The notes: generated by a model not told the origin, from the sequence alone. A stretch of 64,000 nt of DNA from Frateuria hangzhouensis (GCF_026410505.1 NZ_JAPMIU010000004.1:62001-126000); one strand, 5' to 3'; positions 28,411-40,340 are shown, counted from the first letter of the stretch. Numbers and translations are program-made.

Positions 28411-29486
28411 GCCTGCGCCTCCAGCGCGGCACGGCGCCGCGCACCGAAGCCGAGCCACCAAAGCCCACCGATGCCGATCCACGCCAGCGGATCGCTCCAG
28501 GCCAGCGCGTGTTCGCGCAGGCCCGGCAGCACCAGCCAGCCGACGTAGCCGATCTGCGCGATGAACAGCCACAGCGCCACGCCGGCGAGCCAGGCCGCGC
28601 GCTGCCTGGCCTGCCGCGAAAGCAGCACGGCGAAGGGCAACGCCAGGTGGAACAGCACCAGGAACGCGCCCAGCCAGCGCCAGCCGGTGTTGACGCGTGG
28701 CAGGTACCAGACGGTTTCCGACGGCAGGTCGGCGATCCACACGGTCAGGTAATCCATGAACGCCAGGTAGCCCCAGGCCAGCACCAGCACCATCAGGATA
28801 CTGCCCAGGTCGTTCAGCCGTCTGGGCGTCCAACTGGCCGGCGCGGCGTTGCGCCCGGTCACGCTGATCCACACCGCCAGCCCGGCCGCGGCAAGCAGCT
28901 GTGCGGTGCCGAGCAGGATGCCGAGCGTCGTCGAATGCCAGCGCGGCACCAGCGACATCACCCAGTCCACCGCCGCCACCGAGACGGTCAGCGCATAGAG
29001 CACCAGGCCCCCGGCGGCGAACACCCTGGCCGAAGGCCATGCCGATCGGCGGCGGATCCCTCGCGCCAGCCACAGCCACAGCGCGAACACCACCACTGCG
29101 CGCACGATGAAGAACGGCACGTTGAGCCACCAGCGCTGGTGTTCGAGGTCGGGATCGGCCGCCTGTGCGTCCGCCCAGGGAAACAGTACCTTCGCGCCGA
29201 TCAGCACCGGCAGCAGCAACAGCGCCATCAGCGGTAGCCGCCGGCTGGCGGCGAGCAGCGCCGGGCGCAACGCCAGCCCCCAGTCGCCGCCGGTCAGCGC
29301 ATGGACCATCAGCAGGCCCACGCTGCCCAGCGCCGGCGCCAGCCAGAACAACCAGGCGAACAGATAGGACAGCAACACCTGGTGCGGTGCGCGCAGGCCC
29401 AGCACCAGGCAGGCGGCGAGGGCGAGCAGGCCGATCGCCGCGGCGATGCCTTCGCGGTGCGAGATGCGGGGCCAGTGGCGGTTCAC
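28407..29486 (-). CDS. actF: alternative complex III subunit ActF (membrane subunit)
   Basis: A 359-residue membrane protein with about ten helices, related to the NrfD-like but shorter second quinol-side subunit of alternative complex III. Visible features are HQRWWLNVPFFIVRAVVVF, VDWVMSLVPRWHSTTLGIL and a conserved WGYLAFMDYLTVWIADLPSE block. The GTG start at 29486 overlaps the stop of actE (GTGA). The position after actE and before the Sco and oxidase genes matches the canonical order. It should take part in quinol oxidation or proton handling in the membrane. Confidence 0.88.
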   Translation of the reverse strand: MNRHWPRISHREGIAAAIGLLALAACLVLGLRAPHQVLLSYLFAWLFWLAPALGSVGLLMVHALTGGDWGLALRPALLAASRRLPLMALLLLPVLIGAKVLFPWADAQAADPDLEHQRWWLNVPFFIVRAVVVFALWLWLARGIRRRSAWPSARVFAAGGLVLYALTVSVAAVDWVMSLVPRWHSTTLGILLGTAQLLAAAGLAVWISVTGRNAAPASWTPRRLNDLGSILMVLVLAWGYLAFMDYLTVWIADLPSETVWYLPRVNTGWRWLGAFLVLFHLALPFAVLLSRQARQRAAWLAGVALWLFIAQIGYVGWLVLPGLREHALAWSDPLAWIGIGGLWWLGFGARRRAALEAQA

Positions 29487-30247
29487 CGGTGCGCTCCCGC
29501 ATCTTTCGCCGGGGGGCCCGGCAGGCGTGCCAGATCCTGCGGCGCCAGCCGGTCGCGCGGTGCGTGCTGGCTGAGCTGCAGGGCGCGGACATAGGCCACG
29601 ATGGCCCAGCGGTCGTGCGGGCTGAGCCGGTCGGCGTAGGGGTACATCACTCCATAGCCGTGGGTGATCACCTGGTAGAAGTGGCTGTCCGGCGCGTTGC
29701 GCAGGCGTTCGGTGTGGTAGCTCGGCGGTGCCGGGAAGCCGCGGCGCACGATCATGCCGTCGCCGTTGCCGCTGCGGCCGTGACAGGGCGCGCAATAGAT
29801 GTCGAAGCGTTGCCGGCCACGCTGCAGCAGGGCCAGGGTGAGCGGCAGCGGGTTGGCGTAGCGGCGTTCGCCGACTTCGCCCTGGACGAGGTTGCGGCCC
29901 TGCGCGTCCAGCGGCAACGCGGGCCCGGGATCGGACGGCAGCGCGATCTGTCCGTGCCGCCCGCTGGCCGTGTCGGCGGCCGCGCCCTGCGCCATCGGCA
30001 CGCTGCCCGGGGGCGGCGTGCGCGCACTGTTGCCGTCGGCGAACAGCGGGCTGGGTTCCAGCGGCTTGTACTTCGGCTGCGAGTACATGTCGTGCATGGC
30101 CTGCTCGCAGCCAGTGAGCGCGAATAGCGCCGCCAGCACGAACAGGTGCCTTGTAGGAGCGCACCCTGTGCGCGACCGGATGCCGCGCCGGAGAAATGGC
30201 GGTCGCGCACAGGGTGCGCTCCTACAGAGGAGGGTTTGGCGCTTCAT
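29483..30247 (-). CDS. actE: alternative complex III subunit ActE (monohaem cytochrome c lipoprotein)
   Basis: A 254-residue protein with one haem c motif, CAPCH, in RFDIYCAPCHGRSGNGDG, and the conserved HGYGVMYPYADRLSPHDRWA distal region. The N-terminus is unusual. Residues 1-4 (MKRQ) are separated from the hydrophobic core and lipobox (LFVLAALFALTGC) by ~28 residues encoded by a family B palindromic repeat (30153-30225). Removing it would restore a normal lipoprotein signal peptide. The ATG at 30247 is fixed by overlap with the actD stop. The mature cytochrome should relay electrons from the Fe-S subunit toward the oxidase. Confidence 0.88.
   Translation of the reverse strand: MKRQTLLCRSAPCARPPFLRRGIRSRTGCAPTRHLFVLAALFALTGCEQAMHDMYSQPKYKPLEPSPLFADGNSARTPPPGSVPMAQGAAADTASGRHGQIALPSDPGPALPLDAQGRNLVQGEVGERRYANPLPLTLALLQRGRQRFDIYCAPCHGRSGNGDGMIVRRGFPAPPSYHTERLRNAPDSHFYQVITHGYGVMYPYADRLSPHDRWAIVAYVRALQLSQHAPRDRLAPQDLARLPGPPAKDAGAHR
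30153..30225. repeat. palindromic repeat pair, family B, inside the actE signal peptide
   Basis: GTAGGAGCGCACCCTGTGCG faces its reverse complement with a ~25-nt linker. The unit keeps frame with actE and contains no stop in that frame. Confidence 0.9.
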
Positions 30248-30795
30248 GAACCCACCCGGTCGATTGCCAGCGGCGCCAGCCGCGCGAGGTCGTCGTGGGC
30301 CAGGGCCGCATCGAAGCAGGGATCGTCCGCGCGCAACCACAGGAAGAAGCCGTCGCGGCTGGCCGCCTCGAAGCCCGGTACGTCGAACAGCGGGTGGTTG
30401 AGCCGTGGTAGGCCATTGGCGAAGAACATGCCGACGATGCCGAACAGCGCGGCAAACAGGATGGTCATTTCCAGCGCGGCGGGAATGAAGGCCGGCCAGC
30501 TCGCGTCCGGCCGTCCGCCCACATTGATCGGGTAGTCGATCACCGAGGCGTACCACTGCAGCAACAGCGTGCCGAAGCCGCCGGCCAGGCCGCCCAGCAG
30601 GACCAGCAGCGGGATGCGGTTGCGCATCGGCCCCAGCGCCTGCGCCAGCCCCTCCACCGGATACGGCGTATAGGCCTCCAGTTGCGTATAGCCGCGGCCG
30701 CGCAGTTCGCGCACCGCCAGCAACAGCGCGCCGGCGTCGTCGAACCGGGCCAGCCAGCCCCGCTCGTGCGGCCGGCTTTCGTATGGCGTATTCAT
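30244..30795 (-). CDS. actD: alternative complex III subunit ActD (DUF3341)
   Basis: A 183-residue DUF3341 protein. The N-terminal cytoplasmic part has FDDAGALLLAVRELRGRGYT and AYTPYPVEGL. Two membrane helices follow, at about residues 62-80 and 103-130, separated by DYPINVGGRPDASWPAFIPA, a conserved signature of ActD. Both ends overlap neighbours (actC stop, actE start) by four bases. It is a structural membrane subunit without cofactor. Confidence 0.92.
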   Translation of the reverse strand: MNTPYESRPHERGWLARFDDAGALLLAVRELRGRGYTQLEAYTPYPVEGLAQALGPMRNRIPLLVLLGGLAGGFGTLLLQWYASVIDYPINVGGRPDASWPAFIPAALEMTILFAALFGIVGMFFANGLPRLNHPLFDVPGFEAASRDGFFLWLRADDPCFDAALAHDDLARLAPLAIDRVGS

Positions 30796-32135
30796 GCGCC
30801 CTCCCGCTCGAGCCGGGCGCGCAGCTTGCGCAGCTCGAACATCGGCAGCAATGGCAGCAGCCGCACGAACAGCAGGAACAGCAGGAAGAACAAGCCGATC
30901 GATCCGGCCAGGAAGGCGATGTCCCAGAAGGTCGGGTAGAACATGCCCCAGCTCGACGGCAGGAAGTCGTGGTAGAGGCTGCTGACGATGAGCAGGAAGC
31001 GCTCGAACCACATGCCGATCAGCACCAGCAGCGCGATCGCGAACAGCGCCGCGTGGCTGCGCCGCACGCGGGGGAACCACAACGCCTGGATCGACACCGC
31101 GTTGCAGCCGATGATGGTCCAGTACACCCAGGCGTAGGCGCCGGTCAGCTGCTGCATGGCGTGCGCGATCTCGTAGCGGTCGCCGCTGTAGAACGCGTTG
31201 AACATCTCGCTGGCGTAGCTGTAGTCGACGAACAGGCCGGCGGCGAGCATCAGCTTGGCCAGGTTGTCCAGGTGCCGCTCGGTGATGAAATCGCCCAGGC
31301 CGAAGAAGTGCCGCAGCGGAATGCCCAGCACCAGCACCATGCCGAAGCCGGAGAACAGCGCGCCGGCGACGAAGAACGGCGGGAAGATAGTCGAGTGCCA
31401 GCCCGGCAGCAGGCCCTCGGAGAAATCCAGCGCCACCATCGAATGCACCGAGAACACCAGCGGCACGGCCATCGCGGCCAGCAGCAGGTTGAGCGTCTCG
31501 AAGCGCTGCCAGTGCCGCGCCTCGCCGCGCCAGCCGATCGCCAGCAGGCCGTAGAAGACCTGCTTGCCGCGCGTGCGCGCGCGGTCGCGCAGGGTGGCCA
31601 GGTCGGGAATCAGGCCTACGTAGAAGTACAGCACCGAAACGATCAGGTAGGCGACGATCGCCGAGAAATCCCAGAACAGCGAACTGCGCCATTGCGGCCA
31701 TAGGCCCATGCGATCGGGATACGGCGCCAGCCAGTAGAAGAACCACGGTCGCCCCAGGTGCAGGATCGGAAAGATGCCCGACACCGACACGGCGAACACC
31801 GTCATCGCCTCCGCGTAGCGGTTGAGCGCGTTGCGCCACCCCTGCCGCGCCAGGTACAGCCCGCCGGAGATGAAGGTGCCGGCCATGCCGATGGCGATCC
31901 ACCAGACGTAGTCGGCGATGGCGAAAGCCCAGGCCACCGGCATGTCCAGCCCCCAGATGCCCACACCCTTCGCCAGCAGCCAGACGATGCCGGCGCCGAG
32001 CCAGGCGGTGAGCACGAACGACAGCGCAAAGGCGAGCAGCCAGAGGCGGCCGGTGGGGCGTTCCAGCGTGATGTCGCTCACCCGGTCGGTGAGGGTCGCG
32101 AAGGTTTCGCGTGGCGCGAGCAGCGGCGTGTTCAT
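30792..32135 (-). CDS. actC: alternative complex III subunit ActC (NrfD-like quinol-binding subunit)
   Basis: A 447-residue integral membrane protein of the NrfD/PsrC family with about ten helices. It begins with a cytoplasmic segment (LTDRVSDITLERPTGRLW) and shows WIAIGMAGTFISGGLYLARQ, GRPWFFYWLAPYPDRMGLWP and VALDFSEGLLPGWHSTIFPP, typical of ActC and its quinol pocket. ATG 32135 is followed directly by family sequence. The stop overlaps actD. Together with actF it should oxidise quinol and pass electrons to the ActB Fe-S clusters. Confidence 0.93.
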   Translation of the reverse strand: MNTPLLAPRETFATLTDRVSDITLERPTGRLWLLAFALSFVLTAWLGAGIVWLLAKGVGIWGLDMPVAWAFAIADYVWWIAIGMAGTFISGGLYLARQGWRNALNRYAEAMTVFAVSVSGIFPILHLGRPWFFYWLAPYPDRMGLWPQWRSSLFWDFSAIVAYLIVSVLYFYVGLIPDLATLRDRARTRGKQVFYGLLAIGWRGEARHWQRFETLNLLLAAMAVPLVFSVHSMVALDFSEGLLPGWHSTIFPPFFVAGALFSGFGMVLVLGIPLRHFFGLGDFITERHLDNLAKLMLAAGLFVDYSYASEMFNAFYSGDRYEIAHAMQQLTGAYAWVYWTIIGCNAVSIQALWFPRVRRSHAALFAIALLVLIGMWFERFLLIVSSLYHDFLPSSWGMFYPTFWDIAFLAGSIGLFFLLFLLFVRLLPLLPMFELRKLRARLEREGA

Positions 32136-32163
32136 GCCGATGCTCCCGCATCGGCCGATACAA

Positions 32164-32205
32164 CTCCCTCTCCCCCATTCTTGATAAGAGACGGGGGAGA
32201 GGGAG
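32164..32205. repeat. palindromic repeat, family D short form
   Basis: CTCCCTCTCCCCC and GGGGGAGAGGGAG form a 13-bp inverted repeat around a ~16-nt loop in the actB-actC spacer. Confidence 0.75.
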
Positions 32206-32262
32206 CCTGGACGAGGCCAGCGCGGGACAGGTGCGAAGTGGGCGGGGCGACGCGAAGCGTGC

Positions 32263-35190
<2,928 letters not shown>

Positions 35191-35218
35191 GTCCGCGCCA
35201 CCCTCCCGCGGTGCGTCC

Positions 35219-35276
35219 GCAGGAGCCCGCCTGTGAGCGCCGAGTGCAGGAGCATCGCCCACAAGTGGGCTCCTAC
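35219..35276. repeat. palindromic repeat pair, family C
   Basis: GCAGGAGCCCGCCTGTGAGC faces GCCCACAAGTGGGCTCCTAC in the actA-actB spacer. Confidence 0.85.
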
Positions 35277-35299
35277 AGCGGAGCGCGGTTTCCGAGGGG

Positions 35300-35947
35300 T
35301 CAGCGATGACATACCGAGCAGTCCGTCAGGCGGCGGGTATCGATGTGGTAGCGCTCGACCAGCGCCAGGCCGAGCTTCTCCTGGTCTTTCGCCTTCCACC
35401 CCATGGTGAACACCTGCGTGCGCGGGCGCAGGTATTTCTGCGGCGCGCGGTGGCAGTCCAGGCACCACTCCATCGACAGCGACTGCGTGCGCAGGGTCAG
35501 CGGCATGCGGTCGACGCGGCCGTGGCAGCTTTCGCAGCCGACGCCCTTGGCGACGTGAATGGAATGGTTGAAGTAGACGAAGTCCGGCAGCTGGTGCACC
35601 CGGTTCCAGTGCAGCGCCACGCCGCGTTGCCAGCTTTCGACCACCGGCTGGAGCACGGCCTGGTCGGTGTACAGCTGCGAGTGGCAGGTCATGCAGGTGG
35701 AGATCGGCGGGATGCCGGCGAAGGAGGAGGTTTCCACCGTGTCGTGGCAGTAGCGGCAGTCGATGCCGTCGTCGCCGACGTGGTGCTTGTGGCTGAAGGG
35801 GACGGGTTGCTCCACCGCCTCGCCGACGCGGTGCGCCTCGTTGGTCAATCCACGCCATGCCAATACCGCGGCGCTGGCCAGGGCCAGCAGCGCGAGCAGG
35901 GTGAGCTTGACGACCAAGCCGAAACGCGGATGGAAGATCTGGGTCAT
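35300..35947 (-). CDS. actA: alternative complex III subunit ActA (pentahaem cytochrome c)
   Basis: A 215-residue protein with one N-terminal helix (VVKLTLLALLALASAAVLAW) and five haem c motifs: CRYCH, CMTCH, CESCH, CLDCH and CSVCH. Extra His residues in FSHKHHVGDDG and YFNHSIHVAKG fit bis-His ligation. The haem count matches ActA. It is the first gene of the long leftward operon that ends with oxidase subunit IV at 23.7 kb, about 12 kb away. The mature domain faces the periplasm and should distribute electrons to ActE or directly to the caa3 oxidase. Confidence 0.93.
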   Translation of the reverse strand: MTQIFHPRFGLVVKLTLLALLALASAAVLAWRGLTNEAHRVGEAVEQPVPFSHKHHVGDDGIDCRYCHDTVETSSFAGIPPISTCMTCHSQLYTDQAVLQPVVESWQRGVALHWNRVHQLPDFVYFNHSIHVAKGVGCESCHGRVDRMPLTLRTQSLSMEWCLDCHRAPQKYLRPRTQVFTMGWKAKDQEKLGLALVERYHIDTRRLTDCSVCHR

Positions 35948-36050
35948 CGCCCTCTCGTGGTGATCCCTTCAAGCGAGCGTTCGCCGTCTACCATGGCAGG
36001 CGTGGCGTGAAGCGCGTGCGGCTTTTTCAAGTAGCGCGGGCGCGAAGCGC

Positions 36051-36174
36051 CTCCTCTCCCCTGAGGGAAGAGGATTGAGGTGAGGGGTCGCTCTTGCGGG
36101 GAGCCCCCCACGGAAATCCTTCCCCGCAAGCCCCCCGCCCCTCACCCCTGCCCTCTCCCCGAAGGGGAGAGGGA
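36051..36174. repeat. palindromic repeat pair, family D long form
   Basis: Two facing units built of CTCTCCCC...GAGGTGAGGGG and its complement (CCCCTCACCCC...GGGGAGAGGG) surround a core TTGCGGGGA/TCCCCGCAA. The unit fills most of the spacer between the GMC operon end and actA. The same unit occurs three times inside lhr. Confidence 0.85.
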
Positions 36175-36194
36175 GCAGAGCGTGAGCAAAAGCA

Positions 36195-37514
36195 TCAGCC
36201 ATCCGGCGACTTGCGCAAGGTCTCGCGCAGATCCTCCACGTGGCCCGCATCCACCGCCTCGGCGTGGTTGCCCCAGGCGTTGCGGATATAGGTGGTGAGG
36301 GTGGCGATCTGGGCGTCGTCGAGGTGGTCGGCGAAGCCCTGCATGGCCAGCCCGGTCGGCTCGGCTTCGGTGCGGGGAATGCGCGCGCCGTTGAGGATCA
36401 CGCCGATCAGCGTGTCGGCGCTCTGGGCTTGCACGGCGGTGCTCTTGCGCAGCGGCGGGAAGGCGCCCAGTTCGCCCTGGCCCTCGCCGAGATGGCATCC
36501 GGCGCAGTTGTCGACGTACAACGCCGCGCCGCGGCCGAGGGTGTCCTTGTCGACGCTGGCGACGGATGCATCCTTGGTCGCCGGCAGGCTCTTGAGGTAG
36601 ACCGCGATGGCCTCGAGATCGGGCTTGCTCAGGTACTGGGTCGACTGCTCGATCACCTCGGCCATCGGCCCGGCGGCGGCGGTGCGGCCGTTCCGGCCGG
36701 TGCGCAGGTATTGCACGATGTCCTGCCCGGTCCATGTGCCCAGGCCGTCGCGAATGCCGCCGGCCAGGTTGGGCGCGAAGGCATGTTCGGCGAAGCCGCC
36801 GGTGAGCGGATCGTCCTCGTCGGTGGCGCCGGCCAGATTCTTGTCGCTGTGGCAGGCACCGCAGTGGCCCGGGCCCTTGACCAGATAGGCACCGCGATTC
36901 CACTGTGCCGAGCGGTCCGGATCGGGCCGGTAGGTGCCCTCGTCGAAGAACATGCCGTTCCACACCGCCAGCACGCCACGCTGGCCGAGCGGCCAGGGCA
37001 GTTCGTTTTCGCGATGGTTCTGGCGCACCGGCGCGAGCGTGTCCAGGTAGGCCTTGATCGCCCGCACGTCGTCGCGGCTCATCCGCGTGTACCAGGGATA
37101 GGGGAAGGCCGGGTACAGGTGGTTGCCGAGGCGGTCAATGCCCTCGTGCATGGCGCGATAGAAATCTTCGTCGGTCCAGCGGCCGATGCCGGTTTCCGGA
37201 TCGGGCGTGATGTTGCTCGAGTAGATGGTGCCGAACGGCGTGGGAATGGCGCGGTCGCCGGCGAAGGGCGCGCCGCCGGGCGCGGTATGGCAGGCCTTGC
37301 AGTCGCCGGCATGCACGAGGTAGCGGCCGCGGGAGATGTCGCCCCACGGGCCGGCGCTCATGCGCTGGCCAAGCTTGACGGTCGAGGGGGCGGCCGGTTC
37401 GCGGTCCGGGCTGCAGGCGCTGCAAAGCACGGCGGCGAGGAGCAGGCCCGCCAGCGCCAGGCTTCTGCGCAAGCCCATCCGCCGCTGCGAAAACCTGGCA
37501 AGCGAAGCCCTCAT
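36195..37514 (-). CDS. triheme cytochrome c subunit of a membrane-linked dehydrogenase
   Basis: A 439-residue cytochrome with a lipoprotein-like signal (LALAGLLLAAVLCSAC) and three haem c motifs: CKACH (~residue 73), CGACH (~223) and CAGCH (~340). Repeated family blocks are GRYLVHAGDCKACHT and NITPDPETGIGRWTDEDFY. The order of three haem domains matches the cytochrome subunit of gluconate, sorbitol or alcohol dehydrogenases of the FAD-GMC or PQQ type. ATG 37514 overlaps the stop of the GMC gene. It should carry electrons from the flavin subunit to the quinone pool or terminal oxidase. Confidence 0.92.
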   Translation of the reverse strand: MRASLARFSQRRMGLRRSLALAGLLLAAVLCSACSPDREPAAPSTVKLGQRMSAGPWGDISRGRYLVHAGDCKACHTAPGGAPFAGDRAIPTPFGTIYSSNITPDPETGIGRWTDEDFYRAMHEGIDRLGNHLYPAFPYPWYTRMSRDDVRAIKAYLDTLAPVRQNHRENELPWPLGQRGVLAVWNGMFFDEGTYRPDPDRSAQWNRGAYLVKGPGHCGACHSDKNLAGATDEDDPLTGGFAEHAFAPNLAGGIRDGLGTWTGQDIVQYLRTGRNGRTAAAGPMAEVIEQSTQYLSKPDLEAIAVYLKSLPATKDASVASVDKDTLGRGAALYVDNCAGCHLGEGQGELGAFPPLRKSTAVQAQSADTLIGVILNGARIPRTEAEPTGLAMQGFADHLDDAQIATLTTYIRNAWGNHAEAVDAGHVEDLRETLRKSPDG

Positions 37515-39271
37515 GCCGTCACCAGCGGGCCGGGGTTCTTCAGATAGCGCTTCATCGCCGCGGCCGACCAGAAAGTCAGCGCACCCACCGTGCCGGTGGG
37601 GTTGTAGCCGGCGTTCTGGGGGAATGCACAGGCGCCCATCACCCACAGGTTGGGCACGTCCCAGCTCTGCAGGTAGCGGTTGACCACCGAGGTCTTCGGA
37701 TCGTTGCCCATCACCGCGCCGCCGGTGTTGTGGGTGGTCTGGTAGGGCACGATCGAGTACGGCCCCTGGCGCTTCTTCTCGTGCACGGTGGCGCCGGGAA
37801 TCGCGCGGCCGATCTGCGCGGCCTTGTCGGTGAGGAAGCCCGACATCTTCAGTTCGTTAGGCTGGAAGTCGAAGGTCAGCCGCAGCAGCGGGTTGCCGTA
37901 GACGTCGCGCCAGGTCGGATCCAGGTCCAGGTAGCTGGAGCGGTAGCTCATCACACTGCCGTGGGTGACGACGGAGCAGGCGGTCAGATAGTTCTCATGC
38001 ATCGCCTTCTTCCAGCCGGCGCCCCACTTGGGCGCATTCTCGGGCAGGTAGTGCTGCAGGATCGGCCGCCCGCCGGTATTCCACAGCGCGACGTAGCCGC
38101 CGCCGATGAACCCTTGCGGGCCGTGGTCGAAGTTGTCGCCGTTGAACTCGTCGATGGCCTGGCCCAGCGCGCCGGCGCCCATGAACGGGTTGAGCCGCTC
38201 CTTCTGGAACACCTCGGCCGAGGAGGTGATCTGGTAGGCGTAGTTGCGCCCGACCACGCCGGTGTTGGAGACCGGGTCGTAGGGCTGGCCGATCTTCGAC
38301 ACCAGCAGCAGGTGCACGTTGTGCTGGGCGAAGGCGCACAGCACCACCATCTGCGCCGGCTGCTCGATCTCGTTGCCCTCGACGTCGACGTAGGTGACGC
38401 CGGTAGCGCGCTTGCCGGTGTGGTCGGTGTTGACGCGGGTGACCGCGCAGTGGGTCTTGAAGTGGAAGTTGTCCTTCTGCAGCAGCACCGGCAGGATCGT
38501 GGTCTGCGGGCTGGCCTTGGAGTAGTTGCCGCAGCCGAACCACTCGCAGTAGCCGCAGTAGGTGCACTGCCCCATCTGCACGCCCAGCGGGTTGCGATAC
38601 GGCCGCGAGGCGTTGGCCGCGGGGCACGGGAACGGCTTGAAGCCGACCTCGCGCGCGGCCTTGTCGAACAGCACGGTCGAGGCGCTGCGCTCCAGCGGCG
38701 GCAGCGGATAACCGCGCTGGCGGGCCCCTTCGAACGGGTTGCCGCCGGCCACCAGCTGGCCGCCCACGTTGCCGGCCTGGCCGGAGACGCCGCAGAGGTA
38801 TTCGAAGCGGTCGTAGTGCGGTTCGAGCTCCTCGTAGGTGACACCCCAGTCCTGCAGGTTCATGCCCTCGGGAATGAAGCCCTTGCCGTAGCGCTGCTCG
38901 GTGTGCGTGCGGATCACGAAATCCTGCGGCAGGAAGCGCCAGCACTGGCCGTTCCAGTGCACGCCGGCGCCGCCCACGCCGGCGGCGGGCAGGAACGAGC
39001 CCAGGTGGCGCATCGGCAGCGCGGTCTGGCTGGCGTCGTTGCGGAAGGTCAGCGTTTCGCGCTCGGGCGATTCGAAGATCTGCTTGCGCACCGCGTAGCG
39101 CAGCTCGTCCTGGATGTGGTCGGTGGCGAAGTCCGGCACGGTGTCGCGCCAGGCGCCGCGCTCGAGCGCCAGCACCTGCACGCCGGCGTCGGTCAGCTCC
39201 TGCGCGATGATCGAGGCGGTCCAGCCGAAGCCGACCAGCACCACGTCCACCGGCGGCATGCGCCGCGCCAT
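37511..39271 (-). CDS. GMC-family FAD-dependent dehydrogenase (gluconate 2-dehydrogenase-like large subunit)
   Basis: A 586-residue GMC oxidoreductase. The FAD-binding start is VDVVLVGFGWTASIIAQEL, followed by VLALERG. A Cys-rich insert MGQCTYCGYCEWFGCGNYSK near residue 230 is the site for the 3Fe-4S cluster seen in related periplasmic dehydrogenases. The active-site His/Asn region is TTHNTGGAVMGND and the C-terminal FAD block NPTGTVGALTFWSA. It has no signal peptide and is probably exported together with the Tat-bearing small subunit. The sugar or alcohol substrate is not predictable. Confidence 0.9.
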   Translation of the reverse strand: MARRMPPVDVVLVGFGWTASIIAQELTDAGVQVLALERGAWRDTVPDFATDHIQDELRYAVRKQIFESPERETLTFRNDASQTALPMRHLGSFLPAAGVGGAGVHWNGQCWRFLPQDFVIRTHTEQRYGKGFIPEGMNLQDWGVTYEELEPHYDRFEYLCGVSGQAGNVGGQLVAGGNPFEGARQRGYPLPPLERSASTVLFDKAAREVGFKPFPCPAANASRPYRNPLGVQMGQCTYCGYCEWFGCGNYSKASPQTTILPVLLQKDNFHFKTHCAVTRVNTDHTGKRATGVTYVDVEGNEIEQPAQMVVLCAFAQHNVHLLLVSKIGQPYDPVSNTGVVGRNYAYQITSSAEVFQKERLNPFMGAGALGQAIDEFNGDNFDHGPQGFIGGGYVALWNTGGRPILQHYLPENAPKWGAGWKKAMHENYLTACSVVTHGSVMSYRSSYLDLDPTWRDVYGNPLLRLTFDFQPNELKMSGFLTDKAAQIGRAIPGATVHEKKRQGPYSIVPYQTTHNTGGAVMGNDPKTSVVNRYLQSWDVPNLWVMGACAFPQNAGYNPTGTVGALTFWSAAAMKRYLKNPGPLVTA

Positions 39272-39984
39272 CAGGCGGCCCCTGCGGCGTGCGCCATCGC
39301 CGCGGTCGGCGCGCGTCCGATCAGGCTGACGAACGGTTGCTGGTAGGGCTTCCCGTACTGGCCGATCTCGCGCACGTAGTTGTAGCGCGGGCCGGGGAAG
39401 CCGATCAGCTTCCAGCCGGCAAAATCGCGGTTGCCGCCGTAGGCCGGATCGGCAAGAAAGCCCTCCTGGGTGTTCTGCCAGAGCAGGTCGAGGAAGGTTT
39501 TCGAATGCAGGTCGCCGAGCTTCACGTTGCCATCCTCGAGCGCGTGCAGCACTTCGTCCTGCTGGTCGGCTTTCAGTTTGGCGAACGGTTGCCGGTAGTG
39601 TGCCTGGCAATGCTTGTCGATGCCGGCGATGGCCTGGCGATAGATCTGCGCCGGCGTGTAGCGCAGCTGATAGCCCTGGCTGTTGCTGCCGCGCGGCCAG
39701 GGACCCTTCATGTACCAGCGCTCGGCGCGGCCGTAGGGCCCGGCCAGTTGCAGGTCCAGGAATTCGGGCACGCCGGCCTCGTCCGCGCCGGGACCGAGCG
39801 CGTCCTTGGGGATCAGGCGTCCGGTCGCGGCGCGGATGAAGTCCATTTCCTCCGGCGCGAAGAAGGCGTTTGCCTGTCCATGGGCGCCGGTGTCCCGGCC
39901 GCCGCAGGCGCACAGCACCATGCTGGCCGGTACCGCCACGCCGACGAGCCGAAGGAAATCCCGACGTGCCGGATCATGCCTCAC
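39271..39984 (-). CDS. gluconate 2-dehydrogenase subunit 3 family protein (Tat-exported small subunit)
   Basis: A 237-residue protein with a twin-arginine signal RRDFLRLVGVAVPASMVLCA and the subunit-3 blocks FFAPEEMDFIRAATGRLIPK and GPYGRAERWYMKGPWPRG. GTG 39984 is preferred over an upstream start at 40050 because AGGAG lies nine bases before it and the signal then begins MRHDPARRDF. The subunit acts as chaperone and Tat escort for the GMC flavoprotein, with which it overlaps by one base (TGATG). It is the first gene of the three-gene operon. Confidence 0.88.
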   Translation of the reverse strand: MRHDPARRDFLRLVGVAVPASMVLCACGGRDTGAHGQANAFFAPEEMDFIRAATGRLIPKDALGPGADEAGVPEFLDLQLAGPYGRAERWYMKGPWPRGSNSQGYQLRYTPAQIYRQAIAGIDKHCQAHYRQPFAKLKADQQDEVLHALEDGNVKLGDLHSKTFLDLLWQNTQEGFLADPAYGGNRDFAGWKLIGFPGPRYNYVREIGQYGKPYQQPFVSLIGRAPTAAMAHAAGAA

Positions 39985-40340
39985 GATCTGCCGCTCCTGT
40001 CCGTTGAAAGAAACGAGCCTAGGCAGGTGACGGTGAAAGGCCGGCGTCATCCAGGTGAATATCCGGTGTTAACCCGGCGCAAATTTTTTGCGGTTTCCTT
40101 CAAGGGTTTACCGCCAGAAACGCGCTGTCGAAGAGCCCGTTGATCCGTTACCGACGGATTCTTAAGACTACCGATAGCAGCCTCGGCCCAACGGCGATCC
40201 ACGGGACATGACATTTCTGAACCGCTGACCGAAGATCGGCTGCTCGATGCTTGACGCAGCAGCGCTTCAGCCTGCACGCTTCTGTCACTTCTGTGTCGTC
40301 AGGATTCACGGTTCTGGCCGCGCGGGCGAGTGGAGGGGTC
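39985..40340. other. 356-bp divergent intergenic region
   Basis: It lies between the start of the dehydrogenase operon and the response regulator. It holds a perfect inverted repeat CGCAAA-TTT-TTTGCG at 40078-40092 in an A/T-rich patch, a possible operator, and scattered A/T-rich stretches near 40155-40175. No open frame with coding features and no confident promoter was found. Confidence 0.4.
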
